DNA of 33,753 bases from CAVURW01 sp963743595 (lineage in GTDB: Bacteria; Verrucomicrobiota; Verrucomicrobiia; Methylacidiphilales; UBA1321), in contig CAVURW010000266.1 in NCBI GenBank assembly GCA_963743595.1, positions 1 to 33,753 of the forward strand, given 5' to 3'. Below are positions 7,231 through 15,351 of this stretch, in pieces; the stretch's first letter is position 1; every line of letters starts with the position of its first letter. The notes under the pieces are model-generated. The model ran no database searches. It had not been told where the DNA came from and saw nothing but the letters and a program-made list of their open reading frames with translations. The position numbers and the translations under genes are program-made.

Positions 7231-8199
7231 ATGCCGACAGCTGACCTAACCACCACCTATCTCCCGGTACCTGGGTGGTTATGGGTGAGTTTTCATGCGG
7301 TGGTGTTGCTGATTTTGTGGCTGGAACTGCGGTTTCCTCTGGGCAGGCTCGGGAATCAAACCGTCCGGGCCTTCTTGGCGACCTTCATTTGGATCAGTCT
7401 CTCGGCACTGTTCGGAGGGGTTATTTTTGGAATGTTCGGCGGGTCGGCTTCACTCCAGTTTTTTACTGGATACGCCGTGGAGTACTCATTGAGCTTGGAC
7501 AATGTGTTTCTGTTTCTCCTGATTTTTCGTTCGTTTCAGGTGAACCTGGCTAATCAAAAGCGCGTCTTACTCCTCGGCGTCGTTAGTGCGCTCTTTCTCC
7601 GTGCGGGAGCGGTCTTTGGTGGGTTGGCGCTCCTTCACCACTTTGAAACTCTGACCTACATCTTTGGTGCCTACATTTTGCATGTCGGTGTGAAATTGCT
7701 CTTTCCAAAACCCGATCCAAAAGTGGAGGAACTCTGCATGGTTCGCTTGGTTCGGCACTGGGTTCCCGTCATTATTCGCGAAAATGAGACACACTTTTTT
7801 GTTCGTGTAGCGGGCAGGTTGAATTTGACAGTCTTGGGCTTGGTTCTTGTGGCGATCGAAGGCACGGACCTTCTGTTCGCGGTTGATTCCATTCCTGCGG
7901 TCTTTGCTGTTAGTCGCGATCCCTTCATCGTTTACACTTCGAACATCTGCGCGATTTTAGGTCTGCGCTCTCTCTATTTCCTGATGGCCGGGGCGATGCA
8001 GTCACTGGCCTACCTTCATCACGGCTTAGCTGCCATCTTGATTTTTGTCGGTATCAAGATGATCGCAGAGCCGTTTCTCGGTTCGTTTTTTCACCAACAT
8101 TCCAGCTCGATTTCGCTGGCATACATTGGAGGCGTGATGGGGATTACTGTGGCGGTGTCGATCTGGTTTCCGCCTCGGGAGAAATCGCAGGGGCATTAG
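7231..8199 (+). CDS. TerC/Alx-family integral membrane protein
   Basis: This is a 322-residue inner-membrane protein of the TerC family with about nine hydrophobic segments. The two conserved acidic membrane motifs are present: YSLSLDNVFLF near residue 90 and IEGTDLLFAVDSIPAVFA near residue 210. These Asp residues define the family and probably bind metal. Members such as Alx are linked to manganese export, and TerC members have also been tied to metal loading of exported enzymes. The true role here is inferred only from the family. The neighbouring secreted protease is divergent. The C-terminal coding end overlaps the convergent LysR gene by 56 bases. Confidence 0.92.
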   Translation: MPTADLTTTYLPVPGWLWVSFHAVVLLILWLELRFPLGRLGNQTVRAFLATFIWISLSALFGGVIFGMFGGSASLQFFTGYAVEYSLSLDNVFLFLLIFRSFQVNLANQKRVLLLGVVSALFLRAGAVFGGLALLHHFETLTYIFGAYILHVGVKLLFPKPDPKVEELCMVRLVRHWVPVIIRENETHFFVRVAGRLNLTVLGLVLVAIEGTDLLFAVDSIPAVFAVSRDPFIVYTSNICAILGLRSLYFLMAGAMQSLAYLHHGLAAILIFVGIKMIAEPFLGSFFHQHSSSISLAYIGGVMGITVAVSIWFPPREKSQGH

Positions 8200-9088
8200 C
8201 AGGTTGCGGCATGGTGTTCTTTCGAATCAACTCCAAGAAATTCGTAAGAATCGGCGTGACGTGATCGGTGCGCCAGCTCATGGAAGTTGAGGATTTGGGC
8301 AGGTCTTCCGGGAGTTGGCAATAGCTCACGTCGGGTCGGCGAACGAGGCTTGTCGTTACGGAGGTCGGCGCATAACCCAAGCCGATCGAAACGAGCCACA
8401 TTTCGGTCATGATCTCGTTCGCGTGATGGGTATTGGTAACAGCGATTCCCGCTTTTCGGCATCCTTCAAAAAAGCTGTCGTAGTAGCCCATGGATTGCGT
8501 GGGATGCAGCGTGATGATCGATTTTCCATTAAGATCGCTCCAATCAACACGAGCTTTTTTTGCGAGAGGATCTGAGGTCGGCACCATGAGGATCATCGGC
8601 TCTTCGCTAACGATTTCCGAGGCGAGATTGGGCCGCGAAAGTCGTGTCCGGGTGAAGGCGATATCGATCCGGTCATGTTCGAGTGCTTGAAGTTGTTCCG
8701 AGTTCGTGAGGTCGTAGAGCTCAATTTGCACGTCGGGATAGTGCGAACGAAATTGCCGGAGCGAGTCGGAAAGAAAATCGTGAGCAGTGGCCACCATGAA
8801 TCCGACGGAGAGCTTGCCCACAAGTCCCGCGACAGCTCGTTTAACGTTCGCCTCGGCAAGCTTGGCTTGTTCCAGCACACGTCGTGCGTCGACAAGAAAA
8901 CGGGTGCCAGCGGGAGTGAGGCGAATGGCTCGGTTGCTGCGCTCAAAGAGTTGGACGCCCAGTTCATTTTCCAGCACACGAATCTGCATGCTGAGCGGGG
9001 GCTGGGCGATATGCAGGGTTTTAGCGGCTCTGCGAAAGTTCATTTCTTGAGCAACAGCGACGAAGTATCGGAGGTGACGAAGTTCCAT
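8144..9088 (-). CDS. LysR-family transcriptional regulator
   Basis: This 314-residue LysR-type regulator has an N-terminal winged helix-turn-helix, MELRHLRYFVAVAQEMNF followed by RAAKTLHIAQPPLSMQI, at residues 1-60. A linker helix (RRVLEQAKLAEAN) and a two-lobed periplasmic-binding-like effector domain follow (about 90-295). The last 20 residues are Pro/Ala-rich and read through the 3' end of the terC-like gene on the other strand. The gene is divergent from the mprF-like gene with a 166-base AT-rich gap containing a dyad, the classic arrangement for a LysR regulator acting on its neighbour. Control of the lipid genes is an inference; the ligand is unknown. Confidence 0.93.
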   Translation of the reverse strand: MELRHLRYFVAVAQEMNFRRAAKTLHIAQPPLSMQIRVLENELGVQLFERSNRAIRLTPAGTRFLVDARRVLEQAKLAEANVKRAVAGLVGKLSVGFMVATAHDFLSDSLRQFRSHYPDVQIELYDLTNSEQLQALEHDRIDIAFTRTRLSRPNLASEIVSEEPMILMVPTSDPLAKKARVDWSDLNGKSIITLHPTQSMGYYDSFFEGCRKAGIAVTNTHHANEIMTEMWLVSIGLGYAPTSVTTSLVRRPDVSYCQLPEDLPKSSTSMSWRTDHVTPILTNFLELIRKNTMPQPANAPAISPEAETRSTPPQ

Positions 9089-9161
9089 TTTTTAATATAT
9101 ACAGAATATCAGTGGCGTCTAGAAGGAAAAGTTCTGATACCTACAAGCGTAATGTTCGATA

Positions 9162-9188
9162 TGTTAAAAATATAAGTATAATTTAACA
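9162..9188. promoter_or_regulatory. Candidate LysR operator dyad
   Basis: TGTTAAA (9162-9168) and TTTAACA (9182-9188) form a perfect 7-bp inverted repeat with a 13-base AT-rich spacer. It lies between the lysR gene and the divergent mprF-like gene. The spacing is close to the T-N11-A dyads bound by LysR proteins. Binding is inferred. Confidence 0.5.
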
Positions 9189-9213
9189 ATATACTCGATA
9201 AGTAGTTGGAGGT

Positions 9214-9258
9214 ATGGTTTCATTGATGAGTTCGAAAGTTGAGAGGGTACAGGCATGA
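9214..9258 (+). CDS. Possible 14-codon leader ORF of the mprF-like gene
   Basis: ATG 9214 opens a frame of 14 codons whose TGA (9256-9258) overlaps the mprF-like ATG (9255) as ATGA. GGAGG lies directly upstream but only one base from this ATG; an internal ATG at 9226 has it at 13 bases. If translated, it would couple ribosomes into the synthase gene. The peptide has no clear attenuator codon run. It could be chance. Confidence 0.25.
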   Translation: MVSLMSSKVERVQA

Positions 9259-10988
9259 CGCTAGAACAGATGAGATCCGGGGGAGTGCTCATGGGAGTGT
9301 TTCCCTCTCCCATGCCCCGAGAGAGTGTACATCGGGGTGGGCGTAGTGTGCTTTGGCTGGCGTGGGCTGTTCGACTGACGGCAGCCCTCTTAATCCTGGA
9401 TGTCTTTTTAAGGGGGCACGTCGCCATGTTTCGCGTGCTGGATGAATGCTTTTTCGTGAGGCTCGGCGAGGGCCAAAGTGTGGTCTGTCTCTTGGCCTCC
9501 GTGGTACTATTTTCACTCGCGAGCGGTCTGGAGCGAGGCAAGCGGATGGCGTGGAGAGTAACGGTTCTCTTGATTGCCGGACATCTCCTTTCCAATGAGC
9601 AGCGCTGGTTTTTTCAGTGGCACAATCTCTGGAATCTAGGGTTGCTCTCGTTTCTGATTTGGCAGCGCCGTTTTTTTGTTGCGCGTTCGGATTCGGGCTC
9701 AATTCGCACGGCAGCGATTGTCTGTCCACTACTGCTTGTTGCGCTGATCGCCTATGGTACGGTTCGGTTGAATGCGATCGAGGAACAGACTGCCGGAGAT
9801 CACTCGCTTACGGGGTGTTTAGGTGCATCTGCGGAACTGGTTCTCTTTCGGCATACGGACGCACAATCGGCCTTAACGCCACGCGCGGAGAGTCTTTTTT
9901 CGACCCTGCGCATCAATGGCATGGTCATCGCGATCGTGGGGCTGTTTTTGATTTTGCGTCCGGTCTTTCTGCGCGAGAGATCATCCCTAGATGAGCGACG
10001 CCGGGCGGCTGCTTTGCTGAAGAAGTATGGGTACGACTCGCTGGATAGTTATGCGCTCATGGTCGACAAGAGCTATTTCTTTACGGCAAATGGTGAGGCC
10101 GTGGTTCCCTATGCGCTCTCGGGAAATGTGGCAGTTGCCCTAGGAAATCCCATTGGTAAGAGCGGCGAGTTAGGAAGTGCGATTGAGGAGTTTACGGCGT
10201 ACTGCCGCCGTCAAGATTGGGAGGCCGTTTTTTACGAGGCGACGAGCGACCTTCGCATGTGGTATCGGCGGGCGGGGCTAAGTCTTTTTAAGGTCTCTGA
10301 GGAGGCGTGGATCGATTTGGAGCGGTTTACGTTAAAGGGCCGTGAGTTTCAGAATCTCCGGACGGCTTGCAATCGAGCGGCCAAGCTGGGTATCGAGTTT
10401 CGACTCTACCCCGCCGGGACTGTGACCGATCCTGCCCTGTGGCGCATGTTGAAGTACGTCTCAAATCGCTGGCTGGAATCGAAGCGTGGTCAAGAGATGA
10501 CCTTCGACATGGGTTGTTTCTCGATCGACGAGATGGGGCAGGGCGATATTGGAGTGGCGTTTGATGCCCAAGGAAACCTTTTGGCGTTTGCAACGTGGCG
10601 AGTGTTTAAGGGCGATAAAGGCCGGGTGCTTGATCTCATGCGGTGTCTGCCGGAGGCGCGAAATGTGATGGACTTTGTTTTGGTCGAAGCGGTCTCGCGT
10701 TTTAAAGAGCAGGGAATTCGGGACATCAGCCTGGGTGGTGCACCTCTAGCGAACGCCGATGAGGAGCATGCTCCCTCCGAGCCCGAGGAGCGAGTGACCC
10801 AGTTTTTGTATGAGAGGCTGAATAGCATTTACGGATACAAGTCTTTGTTTGAATTCAAACGAAAATTCCGCCCGAGATGGGAGAGCCGGTATGTCGCGTA
10901 TCGCCGGGGCGTCAATCTGCCCTTGCTGGGATTGGCCCTTTTAGGCGTTCACATGCCGGACGGACTGCGGAAATTCTTGCTTGGCTAG
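9255..10988 (+). CDS. MprF/LpiA-like aminoacyl-phosphatidylglycerol synthase
   Basis: In the inner membrane this family transfers an amino acid (commonly lysine) from tRNA to phosphatidylglycerol, making the surface less anionic and more resistant to cationic peptides and acid. The 577-residue protein has about six hydrophobic segments between residues 30 and 240 (for example 32-52, 75-90, 100-112, 153-170, 220-238). A soluble C-terminal synthase domain (DUF2156/LPG_synthase_C) runs from about 248 to the end, with LLKKYGYDSLDSYAL, VALGNPIG, YRRAGLSLFKVSEEAWIDL and YGYKSLFEFKRKFRPRW. It is shorter than full MprF (about 840), lacking most of the flippase part. GAGAGGG upstream supports ATG 9255. 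It forms an operon with the virJ/acvB-like gene 14 bases downstream, as in the alphaproteobacterial lpiA-acvB pair. The amino acid used cannot be read. Confidence 0.9.
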   Translation: MTLEQMRSGGVLMGVFPSPMPRESVHRGGRSVLWLAWAVRLTAALLILDVFLRGHVAMFRVLDECFFVRLGEGQSVVCLLASVVLFSLASGLERGKRMAWRVTVLLIAGHLLSNEQRWFFQWHNLWNLGLLSFLIWQRRFFVARSDSGSIRTAAIVCPLLLVALIAYGTVRLNAIEEQTAGDHSLTGCLGASAELVLFRHTDAQSALTPRAESLFSTLRINGMVIAIVGLFLILRPVFLRERSSLDERRRAAALLKKYGYDSLDSYALMVDKSYFFTANGEAVVPYALSGNVAVALGNPIGKSGELGSAIEEFTAYCRRQDWEAVFYEATSDLRMWYRRAGLSLFKVSEEAWIDLERFTLKGREFQNLRTACNRAAKLGIEFRLYPAGTVTDPALWRMLKYVSNRWLESKRGQEMTFDMGCFSIDEMGQGDIGVAFDAQGNLLAFATWRVFKGDKGRVLDLMRCLPEARNVMDFVLVEAVSRFKEQGIRDISLGGAPLANADEEHAPSEPEERVTQFLYERLNSIYGYKSLFEFKRKFRPRWESRYVAYRRGVNLPLLGLALLGVHMPDGLRKFLLG

Positions 10989-11002
10989 GCCGAGGCGACG
11001 GT

Positions 11003-11830
11003 ATGAAGCGGTGGTGTTGTAACTGGGTATTGTTAGTAGGGGCGATTGCGCTCCTATCAAGCTGCGGCTACGCAGAACCCGGCGAGGTGACTTGGATGGG
11101 GCAGCCCGACAAGATTATTTCGATGAAATTAGCCCGTGGCGGATTTGAAATCCACTGGTTACCGGCGACTCTAGCTCCGAATACAAACCCTAAAGCGCTG
11201 GTCATTTTTGGGTCCGGTGGCGGTGGTTGGACGATTTGGGAAGACAGGATTTGTGCCCGGTTGCAGGGGGATGGATATGACGTGGTGGGCGTCGATATGT
11301 GGGGATTCGCCGGTTGTGAGATGCCTTGGACAAAAGTGTGCGACGATTATCTGAATTTCGTGAAGAAGGGGCAGGAACTGGGAGGACGCCAGGGACAGAT
11401 TCCTATCATTTATGGGGGTTGGTCGACCGGTGCCGAGGAAGCTGTTGCCGCTGCGGCGGGTCAGAGACCGCCGGGATTAGTCGGTCTTCTCATGATAGCC
11501 CCCGGCAACGAGGGTTACACTGGGCATTACATGAAAGATATGATCAAAGTAAATGTGCCGGAAGGCTTTGTGTTTACGTTGGCCGGCTTAGCAGACAAGC
11601 TCACGGGGTTGAAAGTGATTTTCTGTCACGGGCAACTTGATGTGCTCGACTCGAGGAGCTGGTTTAGCAGTGTTAGCGTTCCCAAGAAGGAGATCGACTA
11701 CCAAAAGCTCGGGCATATTTACGGAAATTGCTGTGATAAGTTCACAAAATCGGTGATTCGAGAGCTGCCGTGGCTTTATGAAGATCAGCAGGTCGTTGTA
11801 CCTGACGACGAATCGCAGGACGACGAGTAG
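11003..11830 (+). CDS. VirJ/AcvB-like lipoprotein alpha/beta hydrolase
   Basis: This 275-residue exported protein has a lipoprotein signal ending LLSSC21, so it is probably membrane-anchored outside the cytoplasm. The alpha/beta-hydrolase fold shows VIFGSGGGGW (oxyanion loop, 67-76), VVGVDMWGF, a nucleophile elbow GWSTG with Ser141, Asp213 or Asp216 in GQLDVLD, and His238 in GHIYG. The gene follows the mprF-like gene by 14 bases, with GAGG seven bases before the ATG. In Agrobacterium and Rhizobium the AcvB/VirJ-type protein encoded beside LpiA hydrolyses lysyl-phosphatidylglycerol, so removal of the amino acid made by its neighbour is the best hypothesis. Similarity to VirJ is by motif layout and context. 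A generic esterase is the alternative. Confidence 0.75.
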   Translation: MKRWCCNWVLLVGAIALLSSCGYAEPGEVTWMGQPDKIISMKLARGGFEIHWLPATLAPNTNPKALVIFGSGGGGWTIWEDRICARLQGDGYDVVGVDMWGFAGCEMPWTKVCDDYLNFVKKGQELGGRQGQIPIIYGGWSTGAEEAVAAAAGQRPPGLVGLLMIAPGNEGYTGHYMKDMIKVNVPEGFVFTLAGLADKLTGLKVIFCHGQLDVLDSRSWFSSVSVPKKEIDYQKLGHIYGNCCDKFTKSVIRELPWLYEDQQVVVPDDESQDDE

Positions 11831-11834
11831 CTTT

Positions 11835-12323
11835 TCATTTCGCAACGCGCGAGATGATGGGATTGCGCTTACCCGATTTCGTTTTTGAGCAGACAGAGAC
11901 GTTTTCGATGGAGAATGTGACGGCGGCCAGCGTATAAAGGACCATCGCGCGGCTGTCGTACGCGATATCGAGCACCTTGCCACTAGAGCCGCTGCTGCGT
12001 GAAATCACGAGCTGATCCAGGGAAAGGCCCTTGGCGACAATTCGATCCGGGTAATTCGCAATGACCTGGTCTTTCGTGACAATCGGCAGCCGATGGAAAT
12101 CGTCCCAGTTGCGAAGATCGGCGGCCTCAAATCCGGCCGCCGAGTAGAGATCGTGGTAAAAGGGGACGTTTGTGTAAGCGTGTCGAACGAGTTCTTGGAG
12201 CCGTTGCCATTGCCAGTCCCGCATTTGATCTGGCGAATAGAACGGCGTTTTATTAAGGAAACGTCCACCGAACGAGAACGTAGCCAGAAGTGAAAGGAGT
12301 TCTTTTAGAGTTAGATCGCGCAT
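11835..12323 (-). pseudogene. Truncated PaaK/CapK-like adenylate-forming enzyme (N-terminal part only)
   Basis: This reading frame of 162 residues resembles the first third of phenylacetate-CoA ligase/CapK-type enzymes (normally about 430-450). It has WQWQRLQELVRHAYTNVPFY, RLPIVTKDQVIANY, and the ATP-gripping loop SRSSGSSGK near residue 110. After YDSRAMVLYTLA (about residue 134) family likeness stops and an unrelated basic tail leads to the stop. The adenylation core and C-terminal lid are absent. No remainder is seen in another frame, because the convergent virJ-like gene ends only four bases away, so a deletion is likelier than a frameshift. It is the last gene of the lipid operon, 11 bases after the membrane-protein gene. 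It may be a remnant; a stand-alone role cannot be excluded. Confidence 0.7.
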
Positions 12324-12334
12324 AGGCAGTCTGG

Positions 12335-12928
12335 TTAACTTTGAATCACGCGACTCCAGTAAGTGATGTAGACGACTGTCCAGAAGCTAGCGAATAAGAA
12401 AAGGGCAAAGCGCGGTTGTCGATTGATATGCGCTCGAAGAAACCACCCGAACGTCGCAAAGAGCACCCATGTAGAAAAGATGCGCTCGAGTCGTGCAGGA
12501 ATCGTGAAGAGGAGGAAGAGGAAAGGCTGGTGAAGTGGTGGAGCGAGCACGGCGTAGATCTTGTAGGGAATTCCGGACGAGGGACCCACGAACAGACCGG
12601 CCATTCCGAAGTCCTGATACTGCTGATGCACCTCCGCGAACATCTGCTCGCGAACGAATGGGACATAGCTTACGGCCAGTGCAGCTTGTTCCGGCGCTAA
12701 AGACGCCCAGCCATACATGAGGCCGCCACCAAGCAATGACCCGGCGATTACCTCGCCGAGTGTCTTGATTCCCGGACGAAAACCGACCAACGCGGCCCAA
12801 CTGACGAGTACGTCTGGGATGATAAAAAAGAGGGTCGCTTCCGCAACTCCCCAGGCAAATCCAAACCAGAGCGGCGGCTCCCACAGCAGCGAGGATCGGG
12901 TGTCCGAAGCCACGCCGTTAGCGGACAA
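12335..12928 (-). CDS. Polytopic membrane protein, possibly DedA/VTT-like
   Basis: This 197-residue protein has four to five hydrophobic segments. A glycine-rich stretch, VIAGSLLGGGLMYGWASLAP, lies near residues 60-80, and a conserved-looking FGMAGLFVGPSSGIPYKIYA near 107-126 precedes a hydrophobic segment and IPARLERI. The GP..GIPYK loop resembles the re-entrant motif of DedA/VTT-type membrane proteins, some of which are lipid scramblases or flippases, but the match is weak and I do not claim the family firmly. It overlaps the upstream PaaK-like gene by 11 bases and lies inside the lipid operon, so a role in moving or inserting the lipid product is a reasonable guess. Confidence 0.75.
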   Translation of the reverse strand: MSANGVASDTRSSLLWEPPLWFGFAWGVAEATLFFIIPDVLVSWAALVGFRPGIKTLGEVIAGSLLGGGLMYGWASLAPEQAALAVSYVPFVREQMFAEVHQQYQDFGMAGLFVGPSSGIPYKIYAVLAPPLHQPFLFLLFTIPARLERIFSTWVLFATFGWFLRAHINRQPRFALFLFASFWTVVYITYWSRVIQS

Positions 12929-14387
12929 TTCCGCGCTGTTTGATTTTCGATTCCAGTCCGTTGGACAGCGTCGGCCCCGCGACCATCTCCAGCTTCAAAA
13001 TGCGTTTGAGCGGATCGGTGTCCCATGTCGAGTAGATGCTCGTCCAATCGTCCTTAAACTCGGGTTGAACGCGGGAGAGCGCCTCGATGAGCTTCGGGTA
13101 GACCAGTTCGGTGACGTGCTCCGGTGTTCCGCGTTCCGGTCGAAATTCGAGCGTTAATTCCAGGCGTTGACGACCCTCTTCCAGGAGCAGTTTCGCTTGA
13201 TAGGGCCCCGTGAGAATCGTCTCCAAGTCCGGCGAGCGGATCGCTTCGTCGAACATAGCTTCTGAGAGGTTTGTGCCGCATAAAATCAGGCAACTATCGG
13301 CTCGACCGGTGATCGCAATCAAGTTGGTCAAGGGCTCATCGAACTTCGCATTTGCGAGCCGTTGGAGAATCGGTGCGAGTTGCGGGTATTTTTGCTCCCA
13401 CGCGGGAAATCGTTGTGCGATGGCCGACCAAGTAAACAAAGTGGCGTGATCGTGCAGGTTATAGCGAACCAGCGGAATGCCCTGCCACTTGGTCACGCAC
13501 AGTTGGTTCTCGACTGCCTCAAGGTAGGCCGCTGGATCGACCTGGTGAAAGAAGTGGGGAATGACCGAATTGAAGCCCAATTCCGCGGCGATTCCGGGTT
13601 CAGCAGCGCAGAGTTTACGCAAGGAGATCGATGCCGGCGATTCCACACTCAGAACACCCGTATCTGCGCTGCCGTAAATCGAAAGCATGAGCGGCTGGTC
13701 CGGGGTGATTTTGGCCCGTTCCTCCAGATGGGATCGAAGGGTTTCGGGGAACGGCTCGCCGATGACGATAAAACGCATCTTATGAAGGGGCAGCGATTGG
13801 CCCGCTTGCTCCGCACGCAGAATGATGTGCGCGATTGCAGAGGGGCAACAGGCGAGGATGAACTGATCAACGAAGGGATCGGCGTTCAGAAGCATGTTGA
13901 TGATCTCTTGATGCTTATTGCCGGGGCTGAACACTGCCAGCGGGTAAGGGGTGCGAATGGCCACGCTCTTGAGCAGCCACGAAAAGTGGTCGCCACCGAT
14001 CCAACTGCCAAGCGCCAGTCCCACAATCGCAAGCGTCCGTTTTTCATGAACCGAAAAGATGTTTTCCAGGAAGGTACGGAGCCGTTCAGAAGAGGCGAGA
14101 TGCGATTCTTTCAATTGTGGCCAATAGAACGGATGGCCGGAGGAGCCGGACGAACTGAAAATGTGGAAAGTTTGATCAAAATCTCCGCCGGTGAGCTGAT
14201 GAAACGGCACTTGGGAGAGGTAACTCGTCTTATCGATGAGAGGAAGCTTGGAAAAAGGGGTATCAAACGGAGTCTCCTTTTGGGTGAGGAACGCGCGATA
14301 TCCCGGGACTTCCTTGATCACGCGCCGGGCGATGGATCGGGCAATATCGGGTGATCCCAGGGCGGATAGTGAGGGTATTGCGTTCAT
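12918..14387 (-). CDS. PaaK-like adenylate-forming enzyme (putative acyl/aryl-CoA ligase)
   Basis: This is a protein of about 489 residues with the fold signatures of the PaaK/CapK branch of the ANL superfamily. They are KLPLIDKTSYLSQ, the ATP loop HIFSSSGSSGHPFYWP, a central YGSADTG segment that corresponds to the YGxTE motif, and AITGRADSCLILCGTNLSEAMFD, which is the GRxDD hinge region. Such enzymes activate a carboxylate with ATP and pass it to CoA or another acceptor. The substrate is not predictable. It is longer than typical PaaK. ATG 14387 is chosen, four bases after the cdsA-like stop; a TTG at 14402 would overlap that gene. Its place between a cdsA-like gene and a membrane protein suggests it activates an acyl or amino-like group for a modified lipid. 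Confidence 0.78.
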   Translation of the reverse strand: MNAIPSLSALGSPDIARSIARRVIKEVPGYRAFLTQKETPFDTPFSKLPLIDKTSYLSQVPFHQLTGGDFDQTFHIFSSSGSSGHPFYWPQLKESHLASSERLRTFLENIFSVHEKRTLAIVGLALGSWIGGDHFSWLLKSVAIRTPYPLAVFSPGNKHQEIINMLLNADPFVDQFILACCPSAIAHIILRAEQAGQSLPLHKMRFIVIGEPFPETLRSHLEERAKITPDQPLMLSIYGSADTGVLSVESPASISLRKLCAAEPGIAAELGFNSVIPHFFHQVDPAAYLEAVENQLCVTKWQGIPLVRYNLHDHATLFTWSAIAQRFPAWEQKYPQLAPILQRLANAKFDEPLTNLIAITGRADSCLILCGTNLSEAMFDEAIRSPDLETILTGPYQAKLLLEEGRQRLELTLEFRPERGTPEHVTELVYPKLIEALSRVQPEFKDDWTSIYSTWDTDPLKRILKLEMVAGPTLSNGLESKIKQRGIVR

Positions 14388-14391
14388 AGGT

Positions 14392-15342
14392 TTAAGCGCC
14401 AAAGAAGTAGCGGGTCAGATGAAAGAATACAGGAGCGGCGAAGCAGAGGGAATCGATTCGATCAAGAATACCGCCGTGACCGGGAATGGTAGCACCGTAG
14501 TCTTTAACGCCGCGATCGCGCTTAATTGCGGACATGACCAGCCCGCCGTAGAAGCCCATCATCGCGATTACGAACGCCATAAGCGCCGCTTGCCACGGAT
14601 TAAACGGCGTTATCCAGTAGAGCCCAGTGCCGATGAGAACAGCACCCGTTACACCGCCCAAAAAGCCTTCGATCGTCTTGTTCGGGCTCACATTCGGCGC
14701 GATCTTGTGTTTGCCAAAGAGCTTGCCGAACACGTACTGCAACACGTCGCTCATTTGCGCCACGCAGACCAGAAAATAGAGGAGCTTGCCGCCTTGCCCC
14801 GTGCGGCCGGGAATTTCCAGAATCAGAAGCGCCGGAGCATAACTGACAAAGTAGACGCAAACCATGAGGCCCCATTGGATCTTGGCGCTGCGATTCAAGA
14901 AGTCTTTGCAATCGCCCGTGATCACATTGCGAATGGGGACAAACAGGTAGGCGTAAACGGGAATTAGCACCATTGCGATTCCGGTTTCGTGTAAGGCGAT
15001 CAGCACATACTGCATCGGCGTGAACACAAAGAAGGCCCAGAAGAGCGAGCGATGATCCGACCGTGTGGTGGGTGTGAGGGTGATGTACTCGCGTAACGCT
15101 AAAAATGATGTGATCCCAAACAAGATCACCGAGCCAATGCCGCCCGTGGCCATCGCGGCAAAGAAGATGAGGATCATGATCCACCAGGCATTGATGCGCG
15201 CGATGAGGTTATCGACGACTTCATGGCCTTTCTGGCTCTTCACAGTGCGCTTCAAAACAGCGCCGACAGCCGAGGCGAAAAGGAGCAGGACGAAAATGCC
15301 GGCACCGAGAATCTGCATTTGGGGATCGATGTGGAAGGGCAT
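14392..15342 (-). CDS. CdsA-family phosphatidate cytidylyltransferase (YnbB-like)
   Basis: This is a 316-residue inner-membrane enzyme with about eight hydrophobic segments that would make CDP-diacylglycerol from phosphatidate and CTP. The C-terminal CDS signature is intact: SAIKRDRGVKDYG then PGHGGILDRID. The earlier QMSDVLQYVFGKLFGKHKI and SPNKTIEGFLGG segments are also conserved. The size and the company of a YnbA-like transferase and PlsC match the alternative YnbB-type CdsA rather than the housekeeping copy. That, with no ribosome recycling or isoprenoid genes nearby, suggests a dedicated CDP-lipid supply for this operon. It starts nine bases after the plsC-like stop. Confidence 0.9.
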   Translation of the reverse strand: MPFHIDPQMQILGAGIFVLLLFASAVGAVLKRTVKSQKGHEVVDNLIARINAWWIMILIFFAAMATGGIGSVILFGITSFLALREYITLTPTTRSDHRSLFWAFFVFTPMQYVLIALHETGIAMVLIPVYAYLFVPIRNVITGDCKDFLNRSAKIQWGLMVCVYFVSYAPALLILEIPGRTGQGGKLLYFLVCVAQMSDVLQYVFGKLFGKHKIAPNVSPNKTIEGFLGGVTGAVLIGTGLYWITPFNPWQAALMAFVIAMMGFYGGLVMSAIKRDRGVKDYGATIPGHGGILDRIDSLCFAAPVFFHLTRYFFGA

Positions 15343-15351
15343 ATTTGTGAG

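Noticed and set aside
13362..14354. 330-codon plus-strand frame
   Set aside because: Antisense to the PaaK-like gene in the lipid operon; Arg-rich and without a family.
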